Origin: JAHBVL01 sp964461025
Lineage (GTDB): Bacteria > Chloroflexota > Chloroflexia > Thermomicrobiales > UBA6265
Reading direction: 5' to 3'
Length of the DNA: 16,947 bases
NCBI GenBank assembly: GCA_964461025.1
Contig: CAYWSE010000078.1
Span: 1-16,947 of the forward strand
Shown here: positions 1-6,139 of the stretch, piece by piece
How positions within the stretch are numbered: the stretch's first letter is position 1
Layout of the letters: the number at the start of each line of letters is the position of its first letter
Made by a program: the position numbers and the translations under genes
Notes under the pieces: model-generated
What the model saw: the letters and a program-made list of their open reading frames with translations, nothing else
What the model was told of the DNA's origin: nothing
Databases searched by the model: none

Positions 1-24
1 CCCTCTCCCGACCGCGGGAGAGGG
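1..24. repeat. Perfect 10-bp inverted repeat (hairpin)
   Basis: Arms CCCTCTCCCG (1-10) and CGGGAGAGGG (15-24) flank a 4-nt loop. The hairpin lies 37 nt beyond the stop codon of the flavin oxidoreductase gene on the minus strand. It could form the 3' end of that transcript, but no clear T-run follows on either strand. Purine/pyrimidine hairpins of this kind are often dispersed repeats in Chloroflexota-type genomes, so a repeat is as likely as a terminator. Confidence 0.6.
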
Positions 25-34
25 GTGAAATCCT

Positions 35-62
35 ATTGCCCATTGCCCATTGCCCATTGCCT
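35..62. repeat. Heptanucleotide tandem repeat ATTGCCC x4
   Basis: Four head-to-tail heptamers (35-41, 42-48, 49-55, 56-62) read ATTGCCC three times and then ATTGCCT. The last unit overlaps the stop codon of the minus-strand oxidoreductase gene. Other heptamer arrays occur at 1746-1798 and 2234-2268. They resemble the short tandemly repeated heptamers described in cyanobacteria. Function unknown. Confidence 0.8.
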
Positions 63-1380
63 AGCGAAATTCCGGCTCCAGGTGAAAGACAGAGAAAATC
101 TCCTCGATCATCGCCTGCCGCGACGGGTAACGCGATTCCTCGTAACATCCAATCGGGTTTTCCAGGAAGTTGACCAGACACTTGTTGCAGTAGGTGCAGG
201 GCAGTGGCGGACGGTCGAGCCCGTCCGCGAACATCTGGGGCAGATCGGGATTGGCCAGCAACGTGCGCGCCATGCTGACGCCATCGACCCACCCGCTGGC
301 GATCGCGTTGCGAATCACCGAGGCTGTCTGAAATCCGCCCGTGACGATCACCGGCACCGAGACCGCCTGCTTCACCGCGCGGGCATCGTCCAGATTGATC
401 CCCTCCACCTTCAGCCGCTTGGCGGGACGCTCCCACTGCCACTTGAAAATGCGGCCGAACGGGAAGGTGCGGAACGCCAGGTAGTTGCGGAAGGTGTGTT
501 TGCCGCTGGAGATGATGCTGTCGTAGGTCGTGGCGATGTCTTTCAGCGACATCGTCCCGGCCGGATTGCGGGGATGCGGAAACGACGCGCCGCTGGAGAT
601 GTGGAAGGCGTCGACACCCGCCTCTTCCAGCCACTTGATGACCTGGATCGATTCCTCCAGCGTGTTCCCTTTGCCGAGCCAGGGGAAAACGGCGTCGTAA
701 TCCTCGACCGGACTGATCTTGAACTGCAGGTGGTAATCATCGCCAACTTCGCGGCGGATGGCGCGGACGATCTCCAGCGCGAACCGCGCCCGGTTTTCGA
801 GCGAACCGCCGTAGTCATCGTCGCGGTCGTTGATCGCCGAGCTGAGAAACTGGGTAATCAGATAGCCGTTGCAGCCGTGCACTTCGACGCCATCCAGCCC
901 CGCATCTCGCGCCCGGCGAGCGGCGTCGGCGAACTTCTGGACGATCCCCTGGATTTGGGGGACCGTCAGGCGTTCGCAAGGCAGCCCATGGATCGGCTCC
1001 GGTTTGTTGGTCGAGCTGACGCCTTTCGCGTACTCGATGCCCGGATTGTCGCGCTGCCGTCCCGAATGCGCGATCTGGACGATATACGCGCAGTCATGTT
1101 CGTGGACGCGTTTAGCTAGCTCCCGCCAAAAGGGGATGCGATCGTCGCGGTCGATCGAGGCGTAGTTGGGAATGATCAGCCCGCGCGGATCGACCGGCGA
1201 GTTCGACGAGATGATCGTACCGATGCCGTTTTTGGCGAATTTCACGTCCCAGGCGATGCGCAGCGGCGTGCCGGTACCGTCGTAGTGATCGAACCGTCCC
1301 GAAAGACTCGAACGGAAGAGCCGGTTCTTGACGGTAAGGTTACGGAATTGCAGCGGCTGGAAAATGGGGTCTGCGGACAC
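61..1380 (-). CDS. NADH:flavin oxidoreductase, Old Yellow Enzyme family, with C-terminal Cys cluster
   Basis: FMN-dependent TIM-barrel ene-reductase-type protein of 439 residues, expected in the cytosol. The N-terminus DPIFQPLQFRNLTVKNR is the standard OYE opening. HSGRQ is at 105-109. HGCNGYLITQFLS begins at His168, with Asn171 completing the His/Asn pair that binds the substrate oxygen, and is followed by the DDYGGSLENRARF signature. TGGFQT at 347-352 is the phosphate-binding region. Cys395, 398, 401 and 412 form CX2CX2CX10C, like the iron-sulfur motif of 2,4-dienoyl-CoA reductases, yet the FAD/NAD domains of those enzymes are absent. The GTG start at 1380 is chosen because GGAGG sits 6 nt upstream; a TTG at 1434 would extend it by 18 residues without family support. 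A candidate promoter lies at 1487-1515. The substrate cannot be named. Confidence 0.92.
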   Translation of the reverse strand: MSADPIFQPLQFRNLTVKNRLFRSSLSGRFDHYDGTGTPLRIAWDVKFAKNGIGTIISSNSPVDPRGLIIPNYASIDRDDRIPFWRELAKRVHEHDCAYIVQIAHSGRQRDNPGIEYAKGVSSTNKPEPIHGLPCERLTVPQIQGIVQKFADAARRARDAGLDGVEVHGCNGYLITQFLSSAINDRDDDYGGSLENRARFALEIVRAIRREVGDDYHLQFKISPVEDYDAVFPWLGKGNTLEESIQVIKWLEEAGVDAFHISSGASFPHPRNPAGTMSLKDIATTYDSIISSGKHTFRNYLAFRTFPFGRIFKWQWERPAKRLKVEGINLDDARAVKQAVSVPVIVTGGFQTASVIRNAIASGWVDGVSMARTLLANPDLPQMFADGLDRPPLPCTYCNKCLVNFLENPIGCYEESRYPSRQAMIEEIFSVFHLEPEFR

Positions 1381-1486
1381 GAACCGCCTCCACAACTCGG
1401 ATGATCGCGACCGGACGAATGCTGGCGGAGCCAATACGCGGGAACGCTAACCGCTCTCAGTTGATCGGGTGACCTCACTGATCAGC

Positions 1487-1515
1487 AGTATAGGCATCCC
1501 CCGGCGGCGACACAA
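1487..1515 (-). promoter_or_regulatory. Candidate sigma70-type promoter for the flavin oxidoreductase
   Basis: On the minus strand TTGTGT (1510-1515) and TATACT (1487-1492) are separated by 17 nt. The -10 matches five of six consensus bases; the -35 is weak. The predicted start near 1480 gives a leader of about 100 nt and overlaps the palindrome CTGATCAG at 1478-1485, a possible operator. Prediction from sequence only. Confidence 0.4.
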
Positions 1516-1560
1516 TCCGCAATTTGCGCAGGCGGCGAGTCGGCAAAGCGTCTTCCGTAC

Positions 1561-1582
1561 GCATCGACCTCCGTGTCGATGC
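1561..1582 (-). repeat. Dispersed palindromic repeat A, copy 1
   Basis: Perfect 8-bp arms GCATCGAC and GTCGATGC around CTCCGT, followed by CCTGG. The same element recurs at 2634-2655, 5057-5078, 12442-12463 and 12486-12507. Strand is assigned so that all copies read with ACGGAG in the loop. It forms part of a composite with repeat B at 1622-1667. Confidence 0.85.
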
Positions 1583-1621
1583 CCTGGCGTGGAATGTCCG
1601 CATCGTCGCCAGTTGACCGCC

Positions 1622-1667
1622 GGGCTGAAGCCACGGCGCTAAGACGACGAATTCCCTACGGGACTGG
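1622..1667 (-). repeat. Dispersed palindromic repeat B, copy 1
   Basis: Read on the minus strand, it begins CCAGTCCCGTAGGGA, continues TTCGTCGTCTTAGC, and ends in a GC-rich hairpin with loop TTCA. The same block, with a different stem sequence, occurs on the plus strand at 2575-2625. In both places it lies upstream of repeat A in the same orientation, so the two travel as one composite. Confidence 0.75.
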
Positions 1668-1740
1668 AGCACGGTTAAGCGACAAACGAGGTTGTTTCAA
1701 GGGGCTTTCGGCCCTGCGGATACGGCGGGATCAACGGTGC

Positions 1741-1801
1741 GAAGCAGGCAGCTGGCAGCGGGCAGCATCCTGGGTACTGCCTGCTGCGTGCTGCCTGCTT
1801 C
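1741..1801. repeat. Long near-perfect hairpin built from heptamers
   Basis: Outer arms GAAGCAGGCAGC (1741-1752) and GCTGCCTGCTTC (1790-1801) are perfect. After a 2-nt internal loop there are inner arms of 11 bp (1755-1765 with 1777-1787) with one G-T pair, leaving an 11-nt loop. Each side consists of heptamers: AGGCAGC, TGGCAGC, GGGCAGC, then TGCCTGC, TGCGTGC, TGCCTGC. No T-run follows on either strand, so a simple intrinsic terminator is not supported. It lies about 100 nt downstream of the minus-strand promoter at 1906-1934. Confidence 0.75.
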
Positions 1802-1905
1802 GTTCGGATCCTGGAGAGCGCCGAGTTTGGATGACGTGTGACCAGCACGGGTAGGAGTAATCGCTGCGCCGTCCGCCGACCTTACCGCGGGGATCGTGTG
1901 GATGC

Positions 1906-1934
1906 ATAATAGAACATATGTGCTATCCTGTCAA
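1906..1934 (-). promoter_or_regulatory. Strong orphan promoter with SOS-box-like palindrome
   Basis: On the minus strand TTGACA (1929-1934) is followed after exactly 17 nt by TATTAT (1906-1911). The spacer ends in GCACATATGTTC (1912-1923), directly against the -10. This differs by one base from the Gram-positive-type SOS consensus GAACRNRYGTTC. No recognisable gene lies downstream before the hairpin at 1801-1741. The plus-strand module at 12791-12819 has the same geometry. Regulation by a LexA-type repressor is an inference. Confidence 0.6.
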
Positions 1935-1990
1935 GGGTGAATTTGGGCGCTTGGTAATAGGGGAGTTTGGCACATTGAGCCAGGGCGCAG

Positions 1991-2143
1991 TTACGGACCT
2001 CCTGTCTGCCACCGTTGGGCCAAACTGCGTTCCCCGAATGCACCGGTGGATCCAGCGTAGCGTTGCACGAAAACCGGCCGAGACCTCGGGGGTGTGGTCG
2101 CCAGGATGCGCAGGTTGTCGCCGTAATAGAGGGTGTTGGTCAC
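1991..2143 (-). pseudogene. Decayed 5' end of a site-specific DNA methyltransferase
   Basis: From a GTG at 2143, with AAGGA 7 nt upstream, the translation reads VTNTLYYGDNLRIL. This is the typical start of beta-class adenine/cytosine DNA methyltransferases, which then continue with a helix and a DPP(F/Y) catalytic motif. Here the frame is broken at about 2101. One frame over, DHTPEVSA (2099-2076) fits the next expected residues after a one-base loss, and another frame gives LDPPVHSGNA (2055-2026), a degraded LDPPFNS-type motif. The original frame then runs into a stop at 1991. The rest of the enzyme is missing. It is probably a relic of a lost modification or restriction-modification gene. 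Assignment rests on motif recognition only. Confidence 0.6.
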
Positions 2144-2233
2144 CGGCAGTTCCTTGCCGGGTTGGTCATGACATTCTGCATGGAGCGTAACGCAGCGATA
2201 CGTCATTCGCGCTTCAGCAGATCAGGGTCAACC

Positions 2234-2268
2234 ATTTCCCAATTCCCATCCCCCATTTCCCACGTCCC
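2234..2268. repeat. Degenerate heptanucleotide tandem repeat
   Basis: Five heptamers in register: ATTTCCC, AATTCCC, ATCCCCC, ATTTCCC and ACGTCCC. Same repeat class as the array at 35-62. No gene is visible between the methyltransferase remnant and the S9 peptidase; this stretch holds only repeats. Confidence 0.7.
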
Positions 2269-2400
2269 TGCCCGAGGACACTCCGGTTCGCCGCTGACCC
2301 CGCCGCCCATACACAACCAGATCGATGATCGCGGTCCCAATTCAAGACCCTGAGACATCGATCGACCTGGTCATTGCCCACGGCATTGCGGCTGTCGCAT

Positions 2401-2550
2401 CCCGGACGACGATCGAACCCTGCAGGCCCATTAGCTGCGCACCGCGTGCGCCCGGCGCAACCCGGACGACGATCAGGCCCTGCAACTAACACGGCCCCGT
2501 AGCTGCGCACGGCGGTGCGCCCGGCGCAACCCAGGCGACGATCGGGCCTC
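2401..2550 (+). repeat. Tandem repeat C (two and a half units)
   Basis: The block CCCGGACGACGATC starts at 2401 and 2461, and the variant CCCAGGCGACGATC at 2530. The last two are preceded by TAGCTGCGCAC, then GTGCGCCCGGCGCAA, which can fold through GCGCAC and GTGCGC. Spacings are 60 and 69 nt. A single diverged copy lies on the minus strand at 12733-12770. Translated on the minus strand the block gives a spurious repeated peptide; no gene is called. Confidence 0.75.
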
Positions 2551-2574
2551 AACAACGGCTTTCTCCACTACCCG

Positions 2575-2625
2575 CCAGTCCCGGAGGGACTTCGTCGTCT
2601 TAGCCACATGTTTCAACATGTGCGT
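2575..2625 (+). repeat. Dispersed palindromic repeat B, copy 2
   Basis: Begins CCAGTCCCGGAGGGACTT, continues CGTCGTCTTAGCC, and ends in the hairpin CACATG, TTTCAA, CATGTG (2605-2622). It matches the copy at 1667-1622, but the terminal stem sequence is entirely different while still pairing, which suggests that the fold rather than the sequence is kept. Repeat A follows 9 nt later. Confidence 0.75.
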
Positions 2626-2633
2626 CTCCCAGG

Positions 2634-2655
2634 GCATCGACACGGAGGTCGATGC
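2634..2655 (+). repeat. Dispersed palindromic repeat A, copy 2
   Basis: Perfect arms GCATCGAC and GTCGATGC around ACGGAG, preceded by CCCAGG. It lies 90 bp upstream of the S9 peptidase start and ends a composite of repeats C, B and A spanning 2401-2655. Confidence 0.85.
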
Positions 2656-2745
2656 CTACACCGATGCGGAAGCCGCTTGCATCGCCGGGGCGCTACCGCT
2701 ACGGTATGCGCGATTTTGTTCGGTGCGGAAGGGATTGCGCGTTCG

Positions 2746-4680
2746 ATGACCCAGGGACTGAGTCCAGAGCAGATCGTTTACGACCTCGCCTCAGCGAGCG
2801 ATCCGCAGATTTCCCCGGATGGCACGCAGGTGCTGTTCACGCGGGGGCAAGCGGTGCGCGGGCGAAAAGTCGGGTTGAGTCAGGTGTGGGTTTGCGCGAT
2901 CGACGGCGCGGATGCCCGGGCGCTGGAGCTGGATGGCTCCCGAAACAGCGCTCCCCGTTGGTCGCCGGACGGCTCCGCGTTCGTCTACGTTTCCAACTCG
3001 GAGGATGGCAGCGCGCTCGTCTACAAATCGTTCGAAGGCGGACCGGCCCGCGAGCTCGCTTTTCACCCGACGCCGATTACCTCGCCCGCGTGGTCGCCTG
3101 ATGGCGAGCTGATCGCCTACAACACCGAGTTCGATCCCGACAATCCCCAGGCCGCCAAACCGGGCAAAGACGATGCGCCGCGCGTCCGCGTCGTGCGCCG
3201 GCTCGACTACAAGCAGGACAATCGCGGTTTTCTGAACGATGTCCGCCAGCATGTCTGGGTTGTCGATATCCTTGGCAACGGCCGCCGCAAGGTGACGCAG
3301 CAGGCGAACGACTATCTCAATCCCGCCTGGTCGCCGGACGGAACGCGCATTGCCGCCAAAGTGCCGCTGCGCAACGGCATGCGCGCTCAGCTGGCGATCG
3401 TCGATGTTGAAACGGGCGACGAAACGCTGGCCGGCCGGCCGGAAGGCAATATCGGCTGCTGGAGCTGGTCGCCGGATGGGAGCAAGCTGCTGATCGCCGG
3501 CGACATCACCCAGTCGTGGCAATTCGACCTTTTTCTCTACGATCTACGGCAACAAGCGCTCCACCAGCTAACCGACGATCTCTCGTTTCAACCCGATGCC
3601 GGGTTCGCCACCTATCTGCCGCCGTCGCAGCCGGTGTGGCTGAGCGAATCGGTCGCGGTCGTGCACGGACAGGAGCGTGGCGCCAGCGGTTTGTGGGAGG
3701 TCGATGTCTCCACAGGCGATGTGACCCGCATCGCTGGCTGGCCGGCGCAACATGCCGGTCTCAACGCCGACGCCGCAGGACAGACCTTCCTGCAAAGCGC
3801 CAGCAGCGCGGATGAATTCGGCGTTCTGATTCGCTATGACCGGCAAGCGGGCGAAACGACAACGATCTTCGACCCAAATCCGGACATCGAGGTGGAAATC
3901 GACAGCGAGCTGTTCACCATCGAGCGCGATGGCTACCCAATCGATATCTGGCTGATTCGTCCGGCCGGTTTCGATCCGGCGAAGCGCTATCCGGTCGTGC
4001 TCGATATCCATGGCGGACCAAACTCCTGGTACGGCCATGCGCCGAGCGCCATGGACCGCGCCCTCGCCGGAGCGGGCTACCTCGTCGCCTACGGCAATCC
4101 GCGCGGGTCCGGTTCGTATGGCCGGGCCTTCACCCAGGAGGTCATCAACGACTGGGGCGGCGGCGACTACGAGGACCTGATGGCCGTGTTGGACCGCGTG
4201 CTCGAGCTGCCCTACGCCGATGCCTCGCGCTCCGGCGTGTATGGCTATTCCTACGGCGGCTTTATGTCGTCCTGGATCATCGGGCACACCAACCGCTTCA
4301 AGGCGGCCGTGATCGGGGCGCCGGTGGTCGATCTGATCTCGTTTTTCGGTCAGGCGGACATCGGACACGATTTCGGCCCGATGCAGATCGGTTCGACGCC
4401 ATGGGAGAACGAGCAGGAGTATCGCTTCCGCTCGCCGCTGACCTATCTCGAGCATGCCGAAACGCCCGTACTGATTCTGCATGGCGAATCGGACGACCGG
4501 GTTCCCATCGGCCAGGGTGAGCAGCTCTTCGCCACTCTGGCGTCGATGGGCAAGGAGGTGGAGTTCGTGCGTTATCCGGGTGGATCGCACGTATCGGTCA
4601 CCCGGACTGGCTTTCCGGCCCACCGGGTCGACTATCTGGAACGGCTGGTTGGCTGGTTCGACAGGTGGCTGGTAGGCTGA
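2746..4680 (+). CDS. S9 family (prolyl oligopeptidase/acylaminoacyl-peptidase-like) peptidase
   Basis: Serine peptidase of 644 residues that probably cleaves short peptides in the cytosol; no signal peptide is seen. The N-terminal half is a beta-propeller with repeated PD40-type motifs (ISPDGTQVLF, WSPDGSAFVYVS, WSPDGELIAY, WSPDGTRIAA, WSPDGSKLLIA). The C-terminal alpha/beta hydrolase domain holds the catalytic triad: Ser502 in GYSYGG, Asp583 in HGESDDRVP, His615 in YPGGSHVSV. HGGPNSWYG forms the oxyanion-hole region. The ATG at 2746 is chosen because MTQGLSPEQIVYDLASASDPQ is a natural start and GGAAGGGA lies 11 nt upstream. The open frame extends further 5' only through repeat sequence. Length is normal for the S9C-like group. 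A 60-residue membrane protein follows 42 nt downstream. Exact substrate preference cannot be read from sequence. Confidence 0.95.
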   Translation: MTQGLSPEQIVYDLASASDPQISPDGTQVLFTRGQAVRGRKVGLSQVWVCAIDGADARALELDGSRNSAPRWSPDGSAFVYVSNSEDGSALVYKSFEGGPARELAFHPTPITSPAWSPDGELIAYNTEFDPDNPQAAKPGKDDAPRVRVVRRLDYKQDNRGFLNDVRQHVWVVDILGNGRRKVTQQANDYLNPAWSPDGTRIAAKVPLRNGMRAQLAIVDVETGDETLAGRPEGNIGCWSWSPDGSKLLIAGDITQSWQFDLFLYDLRQQALHQLTDDLSFQPDAGFATYLPPSQPVWLSESVAVVHGQERGASGLWEVDVSTGDVTRIAGWPAQHAGLNADAAGQTFLQSASSADEFGVLIRYDRQAGETTTIFDPNPDIEVEIDSELFTIERDGYPIDIWLIRPAGFDPAKRYPVVLDIHGGPNSWYGHAPSAMDRALAGAGYLVAYGNPRGSGSYGRAFTQEVINDWGGGDYEDLMAVLDRVLELPYADASRSGVYGYSYGGFMSSWIIGHTNRFKAAVIGAPVVDLISFFGQADIGHDFGPMQIGSTPWENEQEYRFRSPLTYLEHAETPVLILHGESDDRVPIGQGEQLFATLASMGKEVEFVRYPGGSHVSVTRTGFPAHRVDYLERLVGWFDRWLVG

Positions 4681-4722
4681 TCCAACAATTGACTGGGCAA
4701 CGCTGAAACGAGGGAACCATCC

Positions 4723-4905
4723 ATGTGGGAAATCGGATTCCTGGCGATCGCGCTCGCAATCGGGCTGTTCTGCGCCTACGTGCTTTACCGTGCGGCTGAA
4801 CGTGAAGACAGAAACCCATGGGTTTGGGGTGTGGCTGGATTATTGACAAACATCATTGCCATCGTGGTTTTCCGCTTTCGAGTCGGCCCGATCGTGAAGT
4901 ACTGA
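4723..4905 (+). CDS. Small two-helix membrane protein
   Basis: A 60-residue protein that begins with a first hydrophobic helix (about 4-22), has a charged loop (RAAEREDRNP, 23-32), and then a second helix (about 33-50) ending in basic residues. The ATG is preceded by GAGGG 8 nt upstream. It starts 42 nt after the peptidase stop on the same strand, so co-transcription is likely. The pattern of a charged loop followed by NPWVWGVAGLL is familiar from short uncharacterised bacterial membrane proteins. It may be an inner-membrane anchor or regulator; no function is assigned. Confidence 0.75.
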   Translation: MWEIGFLAIALAIGLFCAYVLYRAAEREDRNPWVWGVAGLLTNIIAIVVFRFRVGPIVKY

Positions 4906-5056
4906 GTGGCGTTCAGGCCAGGTGGACGGCGCGATGGCCCTGTGCCCACCGGTGGCTGAGCGGAACGAAGTGAAGCGTCGTGCAGCGAAGCCACAACCAC
5001 GTCGGCCAAAGTCTCGGTCCCCGGGAAGCACGCACATTCCGGCCTTGCGGGCCATG

Positions 5057-5078
5057 CCATCGACACAGAGGTCGATGG
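5057..5078 (+). repeat. Dispersed palindromic repeat A, copy 3 (stem variant)
   Basis: Arms CCATCGAC and GTCGATGG around ACAGAG. Compared with the other copies, the terminal base pair changed from G-C to C-G on both sides, so pairing is kept. It leads into a 31-nt tandem repeat. Confidence 0.8.
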
Positions 5079-5140
5079 GTACGGTTTGGTGGAGCATGGA
5101 GGTCGATGGGTACGGCCTGGTGGAGAGTGGAGGTCGGCGG
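5068..5140 (+). repeat. 31-nt tandem repeat, two units plus a partial third
   Basis: GGTCGATGGGTACGG occurs at 5070 and 5101, each followed by a TTTGGTGGAG or CCTGGTGGAG tail; a partial third unit begins GTGGAGGTCGG at about 5127. The unit grew out of the right half of repeat A. The spacer 4906-5320 also holds an imperfect hairpin (GTGGCT at 4952, AGCCAC at 4989) and no credible gene. Confidence 0.65.
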
Positions 5141-5153
5141 TGCAAATTGCAAG

Positions 5154-5178
5154 ACGTTCTGTCGGAATCGCAGAACGT
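5154..5178. promoter_or_regulatory. Perfect inverted repeat, candidate operator or hairpin
   Basis: ACGTTCTG (5154-5161) and CAGAACGT (5171-5178) flank 9 nt. The site is 140 nt upstream of the secreted-protein start. A TTGACA follows at 5223-5228, but no convincing -10 was found 17 nt beyond it. It could be a repressor site or another dispersed hairpin. Confidence 0.4.
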
Positions 5179-5320
5179 ACGCAGACTTCGTCGATTTCCG
5201 CTATCATATGTGCGAGTAACGGTTGACAGGGTCCCGCCCCCGAATCACACCTGGACGCAACGCTCCCCCGCGTAATGCGTGGCTTTGGCCATGTTTGCAG
5301 AGAGAAGGGGAAGGAACGTG

Positions 5321-6040
5321 ATGATCAGGAGCTCGATTGCGGGACTCATGCTGGCGCTGATCGCCAGCCTGTGCATGACCGCGACGATGATGGCACAGGA
5401 AGCAACGCCGGAAGCCTCCCCGGTAGCGGTCGCGGAGGAATTGACTGTCCCGGTCAATCTCATTCCCTGGGCTGTGACGGATCAGATGAGCCCATCGGCG
5501 GAGCAGTGCACCGTCGAGCCAGCGTCAACTGACGACGTGGCGGACCTGTTGATTGCCACCGATCCGCGCGAAGATGTTCCGCTGACCGACAATCTGCTGG
5601 TGGCGATTCCGGCAACTGGACCAGCCAGCGCAGCTGTCATCGACAGCGTTCTCGATACGCTGACCCAGTTCTGGGCATGCAACAACGCCGGCAATCGGCA
5701 GGCGATGGTGGCGGTCTTCACCGCTCAGGGCATCGCCGACTTGTATGGGATCGATCTCGAAATGTCGGATGCCGATCTGCGCGCCGCAGTTGCCGCGTCG
5801 CTCACCTCCGGCGAACCACGCCCGGCTGAGGAAATCTCGGGAATCGACGGCATCATCTCCATCGTCACCCTCCAGGACGGCCGCGTGGTGGCGCTGGTTG
5901 TGAACACCGACCCGCGCATCGCCGGAGGCCAGCAGGTGCTCGACCTGATCATCCTGATTAATGAAGGCGGCACATATAAGATCGACACCTTCATTGGCGA
6001 TCCGTTCAACCTGACGCCAGGGTACGGCATCGACAACTAG
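5321..6040 (+). CDS. Secreted protein of unknown function
   Basis: A 239-residue exported protein. Residues 1-25 form a signal peptide (MIRSS, hydrophobic core, then TMMA before Gln26). The mature form begins with an Ala/Pro/Thr/Ser-rich linker (QEATPEASPVA). Of its cysteines, one sits in QCTVEP and one in FWACNN, and they could pair after export. The second half, from the helix DSVLDTLTQFWACNNAG to a final strand-rich part ending in LIILINEGGTYKIDTFIGD, has the look of an NTF2/SnoaL-like cone fold, but this is only an impression. The ATG at 5321 is chosen for AAGGA 5 nt upstream and because it begins the signal peptide; an upstream in-frame GTG at 5279 would bury it. A terminator follows at 6082-6112. 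Confidence 0.85.
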   Translation: MIRSSIAGLMLALIASLCMTATMMAQEATPEASPVAVAEELTVPVNLIPWAVTDQMSPSAEQCTVEPASTDDVADLLIATDPREDVPLTDNLLVAIPATGPASAAVIDSVLDTLTQFWACNNAGNRQAMVAVFTAQGIADLYGIDLEMSDADLRAAVAASLTSGEPRPAEEISGIDGIISIVTLQDGRVVALVVNTDPRIAGGQQVLDLIILINEGGTYKIDTFIGDPFNLTPGYGIDN

Positions 6041-6081
6041 CCGGAATCACGCAACGGTTCGGCTTCTCGGATAGCAAAGAA

Positions 6082-6112
6082 ACAGGACCGTGGGGAATCC
6101 CCACGGTCCTGT
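6082..6112. terminator. Bidirectional intrinsic terminator
   Basis: Arms ACAGGACCGTGGGGA and TCCCCACGGTCCTGT pair over 15 bp around a single base (effectively a 3-nt loop). AAAGAAA lies immediately on the left, giving TTTCTTT after the hairpin on the minus strand. It lies between two convergent genes that end at 6040 (+) and 6140 (-) and can serve both; the T-run favours the minus-strand gene. Confidence 0.85.
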
Positions 6113-6139
6113 CGCTTGCCCACTCGGCTCTGGCTCAAC

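Noticed and set aside
25..1119. 364-codon plus-strand open frame opposite the flavin oxidoreductase
   Set aside because: Antisense shadow of a gene with clear family motifs; the frame has no recognisable domain and arises from high GC.
2214..2555. Minus-strand frame with a repeated GPDRRPGCAGRT-like peptide
   Set aside because: It is the translation of DNA tandem repeat C; no ribosome site and no domain.
3568..4623. 351-codon minus-strand open frame opposite the S9 peptidase
   Set aside because: Overlaps the catalytic domain with its full triad; no motif or ribosome site of its own.
5223..5228. TTGACA considered as the promoter of the secreted-protein gene at 5321
   Set aside because: The hexamer 17 nt downstream is CACACC, which does not resemble a -10, and neighbouring spacings are no better.
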